NCBI RefSeq assembly: GCF_052857255.1
Contig: NC_135507.1
Coordinates: 74,829,850-74,893,849 of the forward strand
Length of the DNA: 64,000 nucleotides
Direction of reading: 5' to 3'
DNA from: Amblyomma americanum
Lineage: Eukaryota > Arthropoda > Arachnida > Ixodida > Ixodidae
Positions 1 to 13,100 of this stretch are shown here, piece by piece; position 1 is the stretch's first letter, and each line of letters opens with the position of its first letter. The notes under the pieces are model-generated. The model did no database searches. It was not told where the DNA came from and saw only the letters and a program-made list of their open reading frames with translations. The translations under genes were made by a program, and so were the position numbers.

Positions 1-96
1 ACTTGTAATGCCTATAGACATTTCTCTATGGTTTGTCTATAGAGAATCTATAGACTTTATAGAATGTCTATGGACATTCTATAGACTGCCTAAAGA
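1..96. repeat. degenerate tctatagac palindromic minisatellite
   Basis: Short AT-rich stretch made of imperfect repeats of the near-palindrome gtctatagac, appearing about five times in either orientation (for example near 33-42 and 78-88). A related but more diverged stretch occurs near 18846-19110. No coding potential is evident. Confidence 0.5.
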
Positions 97-707
97 AATT
101 TTTGTAAGGGATCGTGCACTAAAGTCGAAACAAGTAGCCGGGAAGAAGGAGCGTGAAACAGCAGGTACCACCCTAACCCGACCTTGCGGAAATAGATTAC
201 ACGTAATGCTAAGTGCTGATTCAAGGCAGCGTAAGTGTTAGGTTGCGCCTGCGGTGCCGCAGTGCTAGCCGCTGCTCGGAGTAGAGACGCTAGTTCGGTT
301 CCGTAGGCTCACATTCCGCAGAACAGTGCGTCTCCGTGTGCATGCTGACGTGTGATAAGCTGCAGCAGCGTGGTCCTGAGCACACGTAAGCTGCACCTAC
401 CGAAGCACGCCCAGGATTTGTGCGGGGCTGGTACTTTCTTCCCTTAACAGCATTCTCCTAATCTAAAGACGTACTGGAAATAAGACTGCGACTCTGACCA
501 GCAGTGATGTACTTAGGCCGCTTTAACAAAAGCGAAAATAAAAGGTTGTCATCCGATAAGAGCGTGAGGAGGTACTTCTGCTCAAAAACTGCCTCATTAT
601 CTCAACGTTGAACAGAAGTGACGACACTGAGTACTGGGCTTTTATAACGGTTAAACCATATGAACCCGTGCTAAATGCCGCCGGGAGTGAGCGAAAGAGC
701 AGCCCAC
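97..707. other. downstream flank of the GH18-like exon; no gene seen
   Basis: No convincing exon, RNA gene or transposon is visible here. The terminal exon(s) expected for the GH18-like gene (the last barrel strand and C-terminus) were looked for and not found. They probably lie beyond the left edge of the window. Confidence 0.4.
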
Positions 708-821
708 CTTTGCCGCGATGGTCTTCTCGGTGTCGTAGCCGACCCATGTCATCCCGCTGCGCGCGTAGTAGCCGATGGCGGGCTCGATGTACTTCACCTC
801 GTTCCACTGCCTCTTGCAAAT
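708..821 (-). CDS. GH18-like gene exon K (WVGYD motif)
   Basis: 38 codons, phase 0 to 0, after a gcgcag acceptor and before an aag|gtgggc donor. It encodes ICKRQWNEVKYIEP...MTWVGYDTEKTIAAK. In GH18 chitinases the matching segment is EIC...WVGYDdeeS, near the end of the barrel. The next exon is outside the window or unrecognised. Confidence 0.8.
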
Positions 822-3800
822 CTGCGCCGAGAAGAAATCGAAGAAGCGGAGAAACACACTCTTACTGCATTCTGACCAAGCACTAAGGTTACTAAGAAAA
901 TTATAAAGCGCACAACATAGCATCATCGCAAGTTATAGGACGCAACCAGAATGATGGGGATTTTTTGAGCGGTAAGTTGATACACAAATGACTCCTAGAG
1001 AAAACTAATAAAATAGGAAGTTCCATTAGAATGAAGCCAATATTCTTGCTATATTAACTTCGCTCACTGGTTTCAGCCATTCACAGCGCAAAGGAGTGGT
1101 TAAAATAGACATGCTCAGAGAGTCCCTCAAGTGCGCACAGGCTTTGAAGCGCGTCTCATAGAAGCCTTATAGAGGACTGTATGCTTGCCTCCCCGTATGA
1201 GGCGTCTCTGACGTGCTTTGCTGCAGCCCCGAGTCCGTGCTGCGCGGCGTCACGAAGCTGGAACTGGTTTCCGCCCAGGGTGAGGGTGAAGCACAGGTGT
1301 GACTTGGGGGACCGGGCAGCCAGCTAGCTGGGCCAGCTTGTCAATTTCGCGGTTCTGCGTGTGTTGCGCGACGAATAGTGAGAGCGAGCGACGAAGAAAA
1401 AAAAGTAAGAATCCGCACTCTTTTTCGGACGGCAGCATCGCTGCCGCATTATATTCTCCACCTACAAAAGATAGTTCGGTTCATGAGATTTAACATACCG
1501 AAGCTTTATATAGGTTAAAAAAGGCGGCATAGTGAAGGGCGCCAGGTTGATTTCGACCACCTGGGGTTCTTTAACATGTGCTGACATCGCACAGCACACG
1601 GGTGCCTTTTGAATTTCGCCTCCATCGAAGACCTATTGCACGTTTAATCACTATGCTGTTCTGTTACTGTGCACGAGGATGCGAGATCGAATCCCTATTG
1701 TATGCTCAAGAGATTTGATCTCGCATCCTCGTCCTCAGTAACAGAACGCCATGCTGATTAAACGACTACGGCGGGCAGAGTGGTCAAATTGTAAGCGACA
1801 TCCAGCGAGACAAACCTATACCACAAAACGTTTTCTAGCATCACATGAACGACAAAGATAGTTCCGTGATTTTAGTACGGCAGTGTTGGCTACTTTAGAG
1901 ATGCTGAGAATAATGACAGGCGGAGACAAAATGGTCAAGCAACCGCGGTATTTCAATGTCACATGTGATAGAAAGCTGTAGCATAGCGTATAGTGCTACG
2001 CCCCTGCTGCCATTTTACATACGCAGAAGGTCCTCACAGCTTAGGTGGCCCCGCAGGTAGCCCGCACCTAACCTGTACCGACCATTTGCGCATGCGCTTT
2101 CGGTTGTGGCGGTAGACGGTCGTTGTGCAGACTGACGCTTTCAGGTATTTTCGCATAACGAATATGGCTGCCATAAACTGCATGCCACATGCACGCGCCA
2201 TGCACTGAAGCACCTGCTCCCGCGGAGTTATCTTCACACGAGCATTGGCGGCTGCTTATGGTGATACATGCAATGCTGGCACGTTCTGGTGTTACGCAGC
2301 GGTAACAGCAGACAGGCAAGCGTGAAAGACTTCTAGACACGAGCATCTTATTGGGCGAACTTGGGCGCCCCACCTTGGAACCTACAGTTTTGGCTGCGAT
2401 AGCGTAGCGATGCGCAAGTGGCAGTTGTGGGAATAGAAACCGCCGCCACTCCAAGCCGAATTCAGTCTATTCTTCTCCGGCATAGGAGTTTCAAGATCAG
2501 CTGCACGCATACGCATAGCCTCGAACAATCTTGCATATTGTAGGCGTACGCAAGCGCGATTGCCACCTTGAGCGCATAGATGAACTGGGGCAGGAGGATC
2601 GGCTGACTCGTCCCGTTTAAGTGACAACAATAAGATCCCGCACTTCAGCAGTATAAAAGAAATATGCTTTAGTAAAACGAGCTTTTGGGCAAGTTGGTTA
2701 CTTTGCTTCCACATAACTGCAGCGTAAAAAATTACGAGCACAAAAAAGGAAGAAACACATACGACACGGACAAAAAGCTGCTTTTGTCCGTGTCGTATGT
2801 GTTTCTTCCTTTTTTGTGCTCGTAATTTTTTACGCTGCAGTTATGTGGAAGTAGAAAAGAAGTTTGGCTGAAAAAGTAAGCGCAAGGAAACCTCGCTTCA
2901 GCGCTAACGATTTTGAAGAAATTTGTAGCCTTTTTAGAGACCGGATTGACACAGAGAAGACATCACTCAGTGCTATGTTTAGGGCTAATTAGTGGGTACT
3001 AATAATTCACTTGTAATTAGTATCAATTAGTCATCCGTAGTAACTGTTGCTTGGTGTAATTAGCAATTACTGCCTTATTAAAAGAACCTACCAATATGAA
3101 GGAAGCATTTCTTTAAAGTTTTGGTACCAACTCTACCTCGCTTTTAGTCTTTAATGCGAATAAAGTGACATTATTCAAGACAAGAATGTAGTCATATGAG
3201 CTCACCAGAAACTGTGCGGAGGTGCTGTTGTCGTACTTGCTGTACGGGTTAGTCAGTGTGGTGCGTTCGTCCGTGTGCCTCACGTAGCTCGTCTTGAAGC
3301 TCGCAAAGTCCACCAGCCTGCACGGGAGGGAGCCACGATAGAATGACGCGATCAAAAGCGCGCGAAAGACGCAACCGCTGGCAACCTCATCCGAGGCTCG
3401 CTACGATAGATGCATGTGACATCCCGAATTCGACTGGTCAGAAACTACGTTGGCGTGTATATCAAAGCCTGACCGGGCTGCTTTGTTTTCTCTCGACTTA
3501 TCAAAGCACAGGATATATGCCCCAGAATTCGTATGATGAAAGGAAAAATATGGAGCGAATAAAATTCAAATGCGTTAACGGGGCACTGACACAAAGTTTT
3601 GAGGGGTCCATTTTTTATTACTTCAAAAGACGCCTACGGGCCCAGTAGTTATGAAAATTAGCTCAGAACACTAGTGTGCAGAGTGAATAATTAATTACGA
3701 ATGATTTTGTACTGGCAATACCGGCTTCGTTCGGCGCCAGCCCTGAAGTGCACCCTAACGTGACGGGCGAACGGCCAACCTAGATTACCATATTCTTCAT

Positions 3801-6800
3801 GACGTTGACGTCACCGGCAAGAACTGGTTGTTACTGTGAACAACCACTGGGATCGGTGACGTCACAGTAATTGAGGAAAGCGCATCTTGATGTCATTCGA
3901 TGCGGGAGGAAGTGCAGATTAGCTCCTCGGACAGAATCTTATTAAATTATGCTGCACTCAACGTCTGCGACCGAAACTCGCTTGAAGGCATCTCCTTACG
4001 CCATTAAAAGCAATCATACCGTTTGTTTGCGTTCGAAATTTTATGTCAGCACTTCTTTAAAAAACGCATATTTTCGTTTTGGACGTACGAGTAGTTGCGA
4101 TCATTGATGCTATGAGTGACTTGGGAAAAAACTGGACGTATGAGACAGATTGTAACCGCTACTGGCGCGCTACGTGACATTACGCTTTCTCGCTCACCGC
4201 GCTGGAAGACCGATATTTGTTGCAATACATCAACGTCAAATGGCCTGAATGAGCTGTAGACAATGTAAACTGCGACTGACAGCATGGTTATGCTGGATAC
4301 CTGCACGTTCCGCTATCCATGTCTTCTTCACTGCTGCTATTAATTTCTGCATCTGGTAGTTTGAAGTCTAAGTCTAAAATTCTATAGGTTATTAATGCCC
4401 ATTCATTTCCTCTATGCGTTCAACACCATGATTCCGCTTCGACCATGACGAATCTTGCAGCTCGAAAATTCGCCCTTTTTTTTTCAGAAAATACTGTCTT
4501 CCGTTAAGCTTGATATTAGAAATTGACAATGGAAATGTCTGACTGTGTAAATACTCATACGCTATATTTTCGGATGTGTATTGCTTTCCAGCTATTGTTC
4601 TTTCCTGCAATCATGGTTAGAAATATGTACACAAATGCTTGTGTGTCACGTAAGCGAAGGTTTTTTTATTTCTTTGTATTATCCATTCTGTACGCGTTGA
4701 CTGCTGGAAGAAGCAAGAGCCCTTCTTAACCGGAGCGTTAGCTTCTGCCTCATTGTTTTCTTTTTGTGTGTTTGCAGGATGAATGAATTGCAACTTCAGT
4801 ATCAACTCCAACACGTGATTACTCCACCGCAGCACAAACTCTATCTTTGATCAGGAGATCCAAACAAAGCCTAGGAGCGCTAACTCAATAGAAAATGTGA
4901 GTTCGGAGCGTGTTTTTCTTCATGCATTCTCGGCACCTGACCAATGAAAAACTATGCATCCACACCGTATAAATTTCTCAGATTAAGTCGAAGCATTGGC
5001 TTTTTTTTTCACTATAATGTTTTCCTACTCCAGGTGATGTGCTGTGTGGGCTTCTTGGAAACGTGATTTTTTGTTTAAATTTTACCTGCTGTAGTAAAGA
5101 AGAAGACCTGCCATGCGCAGGCTTGCGGCTTCAACAGTCTTGCAAGATTTTCGTGTTTTGCTAGTTCAACTAATTGTGCTCAGAGAAGAACGAACTCACA
5201 CGAGTGAAAGTGTCCGAGGCACCTCAGAAAAAATTTAAGAAAGCTATTTCTTGCATGTCCCGGAAAGGCACTAAACCCGTGCTTTGGCCTATGTAACAAG
5301 GAAGAGAAAAATGAAAAAAAAATTGAAACGGCGTACCCGGTCCACATATTCCACTAGTTTCTCTATTCCTGGTTCATTTGGATAACAAAGGCTCGTCATC
5401 ATCAGGCCTACAAGAATTAATAAATAAATAGAAGAGGAGGCGTCCTTAAGCGGAAGAGCTCGCTCCTAATTTCCGTATCGTACATGACACACAGAAATGA
5501 GAGTATAGATTGACTCGGGCTACCTTAGCTAAGGGACAGGTAGCCCTGAAATTATTACTTACTTGAGGATCTTGAGGAGATCACTCTCAACGGTCTTCTG
5601 CGTGCGGTCGATACCGATGGTGATTAGATACTGCCGTTTGAAGGATTCGCGCAGGGCCTGCAAAATGAAAACAAAAATACCATGTCAGCAACTCACCATT
5701 AAATGCACTCGCCGAATGAGATCATATGTTTCTATAGGTCATACCATAAACGGAACTGTATGTTTTACGAAGTCAACGGCCTTTCAATTCAAAGAAAGCA
5801 CAAGGGAGCGTTTTTTTTTTTTTGTGGTGTTAAGGTAGGAAGCGAATTAGGGAATGATTCTAGAAAAAAAAACAATTTTACAAAAACAGAGTGCATGGGT
5901 TCAGATCCCAAAGGCGGGATGTTAATCTTCTTTTATTCTCTGTTAAATTATCTATCCTAACTACCTATCTAAACTCACTGCTTAACTAATTTCCTACTTT
6001 CCCACTCACAACATTAAAATAGCATTCCCTAGTGTTACTTTGGTTTGAATTTTTCAAACCTTTCGTATACCTAACTTACGCGGGTTACGCATATTTAATT
6101 GCTAAAATTTTATGATATGCGGACTTTACACCACTTTTCTTTTAAAAATCTCCTAATGTGCCATTCCCAATGAAGTGTGCACTACCACGTCTTTTTTACG
6201 ATCATACTTACGACCTGTTTAAGTTTTTGGCATCGCGCAGTTTATTGGCCTTACGCGTGAGCAGCGGATCTAGCCGAGCCGCCATCTCCTTCCGAAGAAC
6301 ACCATCGTCTTCTCACCACAACGCTCATTGAAAGTAAAGCACGCATATAACTATTGGAACCCGAGTTCATAAGGCATGCGTGTAGCCTGGCTGGCATCAC
6401 AAGCTGCCAACGAACCGTTCTGCTGTGTTTCGCCTGGCAGGAGGCAAGAATGTGAAACCAATGCTCCACATGTCTGTTCTCGAAATAAAATAAACATCAA
6501 AACTAATAATGCAGTGAGTACGGGCCTTTTGGTGATATAGAATAAATTGATCGCGTTTGCGGCAGCCGCCTGGTCAATGCTGATATTTACGGGCTGACAA
6601 ACTGCATAGTTTATTTCTTCAGCGGTTTAAGAAAAAAAAAGGCACTCTAGAGCAAAAAAAAATATGTTTTGGCAACCTCATGGATGCGTGGCATGTAGTT
6701 ACATTTAATCCTTGTGGGCTCTGTACCGGCTGTGGACCATGAAGGAAAAAGTTTTTTTTTTTTTTCAGCGAGAACTGGTTTAGTTTAGTTTATGGGGGTT

Positions 6801-7116
6801 TACCGTCCCAAAGCGACTCAGGCTTTGAGGGACGCCGTAGTGGAGGGCTCCGGGATAGTTTCGACCTCCTGGGGTTCTTTAACGTGCACCGGCATCGCAC
6901 AGTACACGGGCTTCTAGACTTTCGCCTCCATCGAAACTCGGCCGCCGACTAATACATGGGGCTATACAACGGATGCTGACCGTAGTCAGCAAACAATTAT
7001 TCATCGTTTTGTGAAGGGGTATTTACAAAGCACAGGCTGCCGACAGTCTGAAGCCAACCAGCTGAGGCTAGAAGACAGCTCACGTGCCAACTAATTTAGC
7101 GCCATTGTCGTCAAGA

Positions 7117-7152
<36 letters not shown>

Positions 7153-10100
7153 TGGTTTTTTGGGGGGGAAAGGAAATGGCGCAGCATCTGTCTCATATAT
7201 CGTTGGACACCTGAACCGCGCCGTAAGGGAAGGGATAAAGGAGGGAGTGAAAGAAGAAAGGATAATAGGTTCCGTAGTGCAGGGCTCCGGAATGAATAAT
7301 TTCGACCACCTGGGGATCTTTAACGTGCACTGACATCGCACAGCACACGGGCGCCTTGGCGTTTTTCCTCCATAAAAACGCAGCCGCCGCGGTCGGGTTC
7401 GAACCCGGGAACTCCGGATCAGTAGTCGAGCGCCCTAACCACTGAGCCACCGCGGCGGGTCGTCAAGAAAGCTTAAAGTCATTTCATCGCTCGGTGGCTC
7501 AGCATCCGTACTTGACACCAGTGGCGTAGTCAGAAATTTTGCACGGGGGTGGGGGGCTCATGTTGCAGGGCGGCCTCCTAATATAATTTGTGGAGGAGTC
7601 AAACACAAGAATAATAACTGCATTGCCATTGACAATGCCATTCTGTGTTAGATAGCGCTACGCACTCTCTAGACGAGTGAAATATGTATTCTTTAAATAA
7701 AAGAATGTATTCATACGTCTTAAAAATGGTCACAGACATAATTGAAACCAATGGTTCTATGTTTTGCGTATTTAATTACTAAAGAAAATATCACACGAAG
7801 TCTAAAACTATATCAGTCCGAAACCAGCAAAAGCAGTGCATGGCGCTGATGTGAAAAAGGTAAAGGACATGAAATGAGCAAGCAGAGGACAAACATTTTA
7901 ATGAATCTTTGTCGTTCAAGAACCGTTAGATTTTTGTACAAATCCAACGGCCAGGGAAAAATCTCAATGACGCTGTCCTTCGTTCGAGTGTACTGCACAG
8001 CAGCAGCTGTCACCTGTCATGTATTGTGAGTAATTGTACCGAAATTTTATTCGCCACAGCGAGCACGTGTATAAACGAGGAGTTCTGCGAAATGTACACT
8101 AGAAGTGCGAAGATAAAATGGAGCATTAGAAATGCGAAGATACAACTTGATAAAGGGCAAGGAAGTGTCAGTGGAAACAAAGTCACTGTATGTATGCACA
8201 AAACCTCGCAACAAGATATTTAAATACATGTAGGTCTCCATTAAATCTACGTATCTAAGCAAAAGTCACTGCATACAATGCGTCAAACAAGGCAAATAAA
8301 CATCTTGTGCAATCGCAGAGAGTAAACTTTACACACAGAAAGACAGACGATCCAGGCAAGAACAAAACTATGATAGCAGAAGTCGCGATATGTACTTGGG
8401 CCATGCTGCGGTCGCGACAGCACCATATGGTTAGAATAATAGAGGAACAATGCAGAAATTAATAGGAAGGTATGCATTTTTAACTGCTTGCACGGCGACA
8501 AATATTCTGCACCCATAATTACAGAAGGCTATTCCTTTGCTTGATTCAAAGAAAAAGTAAAAGCAGGCAGATAAAAAAGAAAGAAAAGGACAACGAAAGC
8601 CACGAATGACGCCGCAAGTTGAAATAACAAATATCCGAGTGTGTAGGTTGGGAAACACTGCGTTGGCAGGGCTTTCAATGAGCAAGGTCAATCAAAATCG
8701 GTAATTGATGCGCTCAAAATTTTCGTATTCACATGGTAATTTTGATCATGATGCTAACTGTTACAATGATCGGCACAAATTTCTGCGGTATGAACAGACA
8801 TCATCATCAGCCCTACTACACCCACTGCAGGGCAAAGGCCTCTCCCATGTTTCTCCAATTAACCCTATCATTTGCCAGCTGCATCCACCCTTTGCCTGCA
8901 AACTTCTTAATCTCATCCGCCCATCTAACCTTCTGCCGCCCCCTGCTACGCTTACTTTCTCTTGGAACCCACTCCGTTACCCTTAAAGACCAGCGGTTAT
9001 CTTGCCTTCGCATTACATGCCCTGCCCAAGCCCATTTCTTTCTCTTGATTTCGACTAGGATGTCATTAACCCGTGTTTGTTCCCTCACCCACTCTGCCCG
9101 CTTCCGATCTCTTAACGTTACACCTATCATTTTTCTTTCCATGGCTCGCTGCATTGTCCTTAACTTAAGCTGAACTCTTTTCGTTAGCCTCCACGTTTCT
9201 GCCCCGTAGGTGAGTACCGGTAAGATTATGCTGTTGTACACTTTCCTCTTGAGGGAAATTGGTAAACTGCCACTCATGATCTGCGAGAATTTGCCATATG
9301 CGCTCCACCCCATTCTTATCCTTCTAGTTATCTCCCTCTCATGATCCGGATCAGCTGTCACTACCTGCCCTAAGTAGACGTATTCCGGCACAATTTCTAG
9401 GCTCTCGCTGCCAATTGTGAACTGTTGTTCCCTTGCTAGGCTGTTGAACATTACCTTGGTTTTCTGCATGTTAATTTTTAGACCCATCGATCTGCTCTGC
9501 CTGTCTAACTCGTTGATCATGATTTGCAGTTCACCTCCTGAGTGACTCAGCAAGGCAATGTCATCAGCAAATCTCAGATTATTTAGGTATTCTCCATTTA
9601 TTCTTATTCCCAACTGTTCCCAATTCAGGCCTCGAAATACCTCCTGCAAACATGCGGTGAACAGCATTGGCGAGATCGTGTCTCCTTGCCTGACGCCCTT
9701 CCTTATTGGAATTTTATTGCTTACTTTATGGAGGACTATAGTAGCTGTGCAGTTGCTATATATATCTTCCACTATTTTGACATAAGGCTCTTCTACCCCC
9801 TGATTACGCAATGCCTGTATGACTGCTGAGGTTTCCACTGAGTCGAATGCTTTCTCGTAATCAATGAAAGCTATATATAGAGGTTGGTTATATTCTGCGC
9901 ATTTCTCTATCACCTGATTGATGGTGTGAATATGATCTATTGTAGAATATCCTTTACGAAAGCCTGCCTGACCATTTGGTTGATTAAAGTCTAAAGTTGC
10001 CCTGACTCTATTAGCGATTACCTTAGTAAATACTTTGTAGGCAACGGATAGTAAGCTGATCGGCCTGTAATTTTTCAAGTCCTTGGCGTCTCCCTTCTTA

Positions 10101-13100
10101 TGAATTAAGATAATGTTTGCATTCTTCCAAGCTTCTGGTACAGTCGAGGTCATAAGGCATTGCGTATACAGGGTGGCTAGTTTTTCTAGCACGATGTCCC
10201 CTCCATCCTTCAACAGATCTGCTGTTACCTGATCCTCCCCAGCTGCTTTCCCCCTTTTCATTGCTTCTAAGGCTTTCTTTACTTCATCTTTCGTTACTGG
10301 CGGGATGACGCATTGCTGTGCACTGCTGTCTTTCTCATTAGCGTTCTGATTACATTGGCTACTGTACAGGTCTGTGTAGAACTCTTCGGCTGCGTTAACT
10401 ATCTTATCCATATTGCTAATGACATTGCCCTGCTTGTCTCTTAATGCATACATCTGGTTTTTACCTATGCCTAGTTTCCTCTTCACTGTTTTTTTTAGGC
10501 TACCTCCGTTCTTTAGAGCATGCTCGATTCTCTCCATATTAAACTTCCTTATGTCGGCTACCTTGCGCTTATTTATTAACTTTGATGGCTCCGTTAGTTC
10601 TATTCTATCGGTAGTGTTAGATGCCTTCATGTTTTGGCGCTTCTTAATCAGATCTTTCGTCACCTGAGATAGCTTCCCGGTATCTTTTCGAACTGTCCTA
10701 CCGCCTACTTCTACTGCGCACTCCGTAATTATTGATGTCAGGTTATCGTGCATTGAATGAACATCAAGATCATCTTCCTCAGTTAAAGCCGAGTATCTGT
10801 TTTGCAGCGCTATCCTAAACTCCTGTGCTTTCCCTCTTACGGCTAACTCGTTAATGTTCTTCTTCTTCGCTAGCTTCTTCCGTTCCCTCTTCAAGTCTAG
10901 GCTAATTCTAGACCTTACCATTCTATGGTCGCTGCAACGCACCCTTCCGAGGACGGCCACATCCTGAATGATGCCAGGTTTAGCGCATAGTATGAAGTCT
11001 ATTTCATTTTTAATCTCACCATTGGGGCTCTTCCAGGTCCACTTCCTGTTTTCTCGTTTGCGGAAGAAGGTATTCATGATCCGTAAATTATTTCTATCCG
11101 CGAATTCGACTAATAACTCTCCCCTGCTATTTCTAGAGCCTATCCCATAGTCACCTACCGCGTGGTCGTCAGCCTGCTTCTTGCCCACCTTCGCATTGAA
11201 GTCGCCCATCAGTACAGTGTACTGCGATTTTACTCTATTCATTGCTGATTCTACGTCCTCATAGAAGCTTTCAACGGTCTGGTCATTATGGCTGGATGTG
11301 GGTGCGTAGGCCTGCACCACTTTCAGCTTGTACCTCATATTCAGCCTAATTACTATTGCTGCTATCCTCTCGTTAATACTGTAGAGCTCCTCTACGTTGC
11401 CAGCTATATCCTTATTAATGAGGAAACCCACACCTAGTTCTCGTCTACCCTCTAACCCGCGATAGCACAGTATGTGTCCGTCCTTTAGTACTGTATACGC
11501 CTCACCTGTCCTCCTAACTTCGCTAAGCCCTATCACATCCCATTTAATTCCCGCTAGTTCCTCGAACAGCACTGCTAGGCTAGCCTCACTAGCTAAAGTT
11601 CTAGCGTTAAACGTTGCCAGGTTCAGATTCCAATGGCGGCCTGTCCGGAGCCAGAGATTCATAGCACCCTCCGCTGCGTCGCAGGTCTGACCGCCGCCGT
11701 GGTCAGTTGCTCTGCAGCCGCTGGGGACTGAGGGCCGAGGGTTAATTGGTTTGATCATAGAAGGTTGTGGCCAAGTACTACACCAGGGTGGCCAAATCCT
11801 GCTCTGGTGAGAGAGTGCGTTGTCGGTTCTGGTCACCGAGATAAGGCCGCACTCCAGGCCTGGTTATGCAATTCCATCGACAGGCGGATTTTTTTTTTTT
11901 AAACCCGGTGGAGAATTGCGCGGCACCAGGATTTGAACCCCGGTCCTCTTGCACGCGAGGCGGATGTTCTACCTCTACACCATAGCTGCATCTCAGACAT
12001 ACATTTTCGTAAATGCCCGTTTATGCCCGCAATTGCCCTTTCGCACCAGAATGTCTTTTCTAGTCTGAAAAAGGCATTGTAGGTGACAAAATTCAGAATG
12101 ATTCCGGCGCCGGTGGTGGTTTTGGTCAGCAGTGCTTGACAGTTCGAAAATATTCCGGGGACGGCTGAAGCCTCATAAGCCTCCCCCCCCCCTCCCCCCC
12201 CTCCCCCCCCCCCTCCCTCGGCTACGCCCCTGCTTGACAAAAGGGGTAATATTCTAACGAGCCCTTCATGTTGCTACTCTTGAATGTTTTTTAAAACAAT
12301 ACAACTGTTCTGCAATTGGTAGATGGCGCTTGCGGAAATGTTCAAAAATGGCTGTTGCGCCTCCAAGTGAAATATGTTTACGCGTCGATGGTGCTTACAG
12401 CTACTTATGCTTTTACAAAGCTTGCCATAGAGACAATTTTCTAAGCAACGAAAATGGCTCTTTCTGCTGTACGCGAAAACCCTCGCGTTCACCTGCCGAT
12501 AGGGACTATGAAAAACAATCCATTTGAGTTTTGTTTTTAGTAAAAATTGTTTTTGCCTCTTTTTGACTTTGTTGATTAATGTTTGGCAGAAAAATACTCA
12601 TTAATTTGCTGCGAGGATTGGATTAATACAGCTCAAATAATTTTTTTTAGCCAGTTGAAGTAGTGACACCAAGAACGAGAATTATCCCCGACGATTGTTT
12701 GGAAGTGAATGGCGGTGTAAACGCTCGGCTGCGATTTCATTTTAGTTTCTGTACCTTGCTAACTTATTAAAGCCGTTCCTCTGTCTGTGAAAATAGTGCC
12801 TTTGTCAAGATAACGCAGCGCTATATCGGCACAGGCCGATTAAGATGTAAGGTGCCGATGTAAGGCCAATGTAAGATATGGAGCGTTTCACGTTTCACAT
12901 GAAACTGGCTTTGAGTGATGTGGAACATATACGTATGCATACGTTCCCCACCTTACATACGCTTCCGAGGAACAACTCGACACAAAGCGTGACACACTAA
13001 TTAATGCCCTTCACTATTTGCCCGGCAAAAACCATTACAGATGCCGCAAAGCTAATGCTTCCTTTCAAAATGGGAGAGATGACATAACTTTGTTTCCAAA

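Noticed and set aside
7084..7341. ORFs with poly-Asn or poly-Ile at the (AAT)n run
   Set aside because: They are translations of the SINE tail and microsatellite, not genes.
11935..11996. Possible tRNA-Ala gene on the minus strand
   Set aside because: Acceptor stem has mismatches and an A-run follows; fits a tRNA-derived repeat better.
11899..12240. 113-codon minus-strand ORF with poly-Gly start
   Set aside because: The start is a poly(C) tract and the end is the tRNA-like SINE; no domain.
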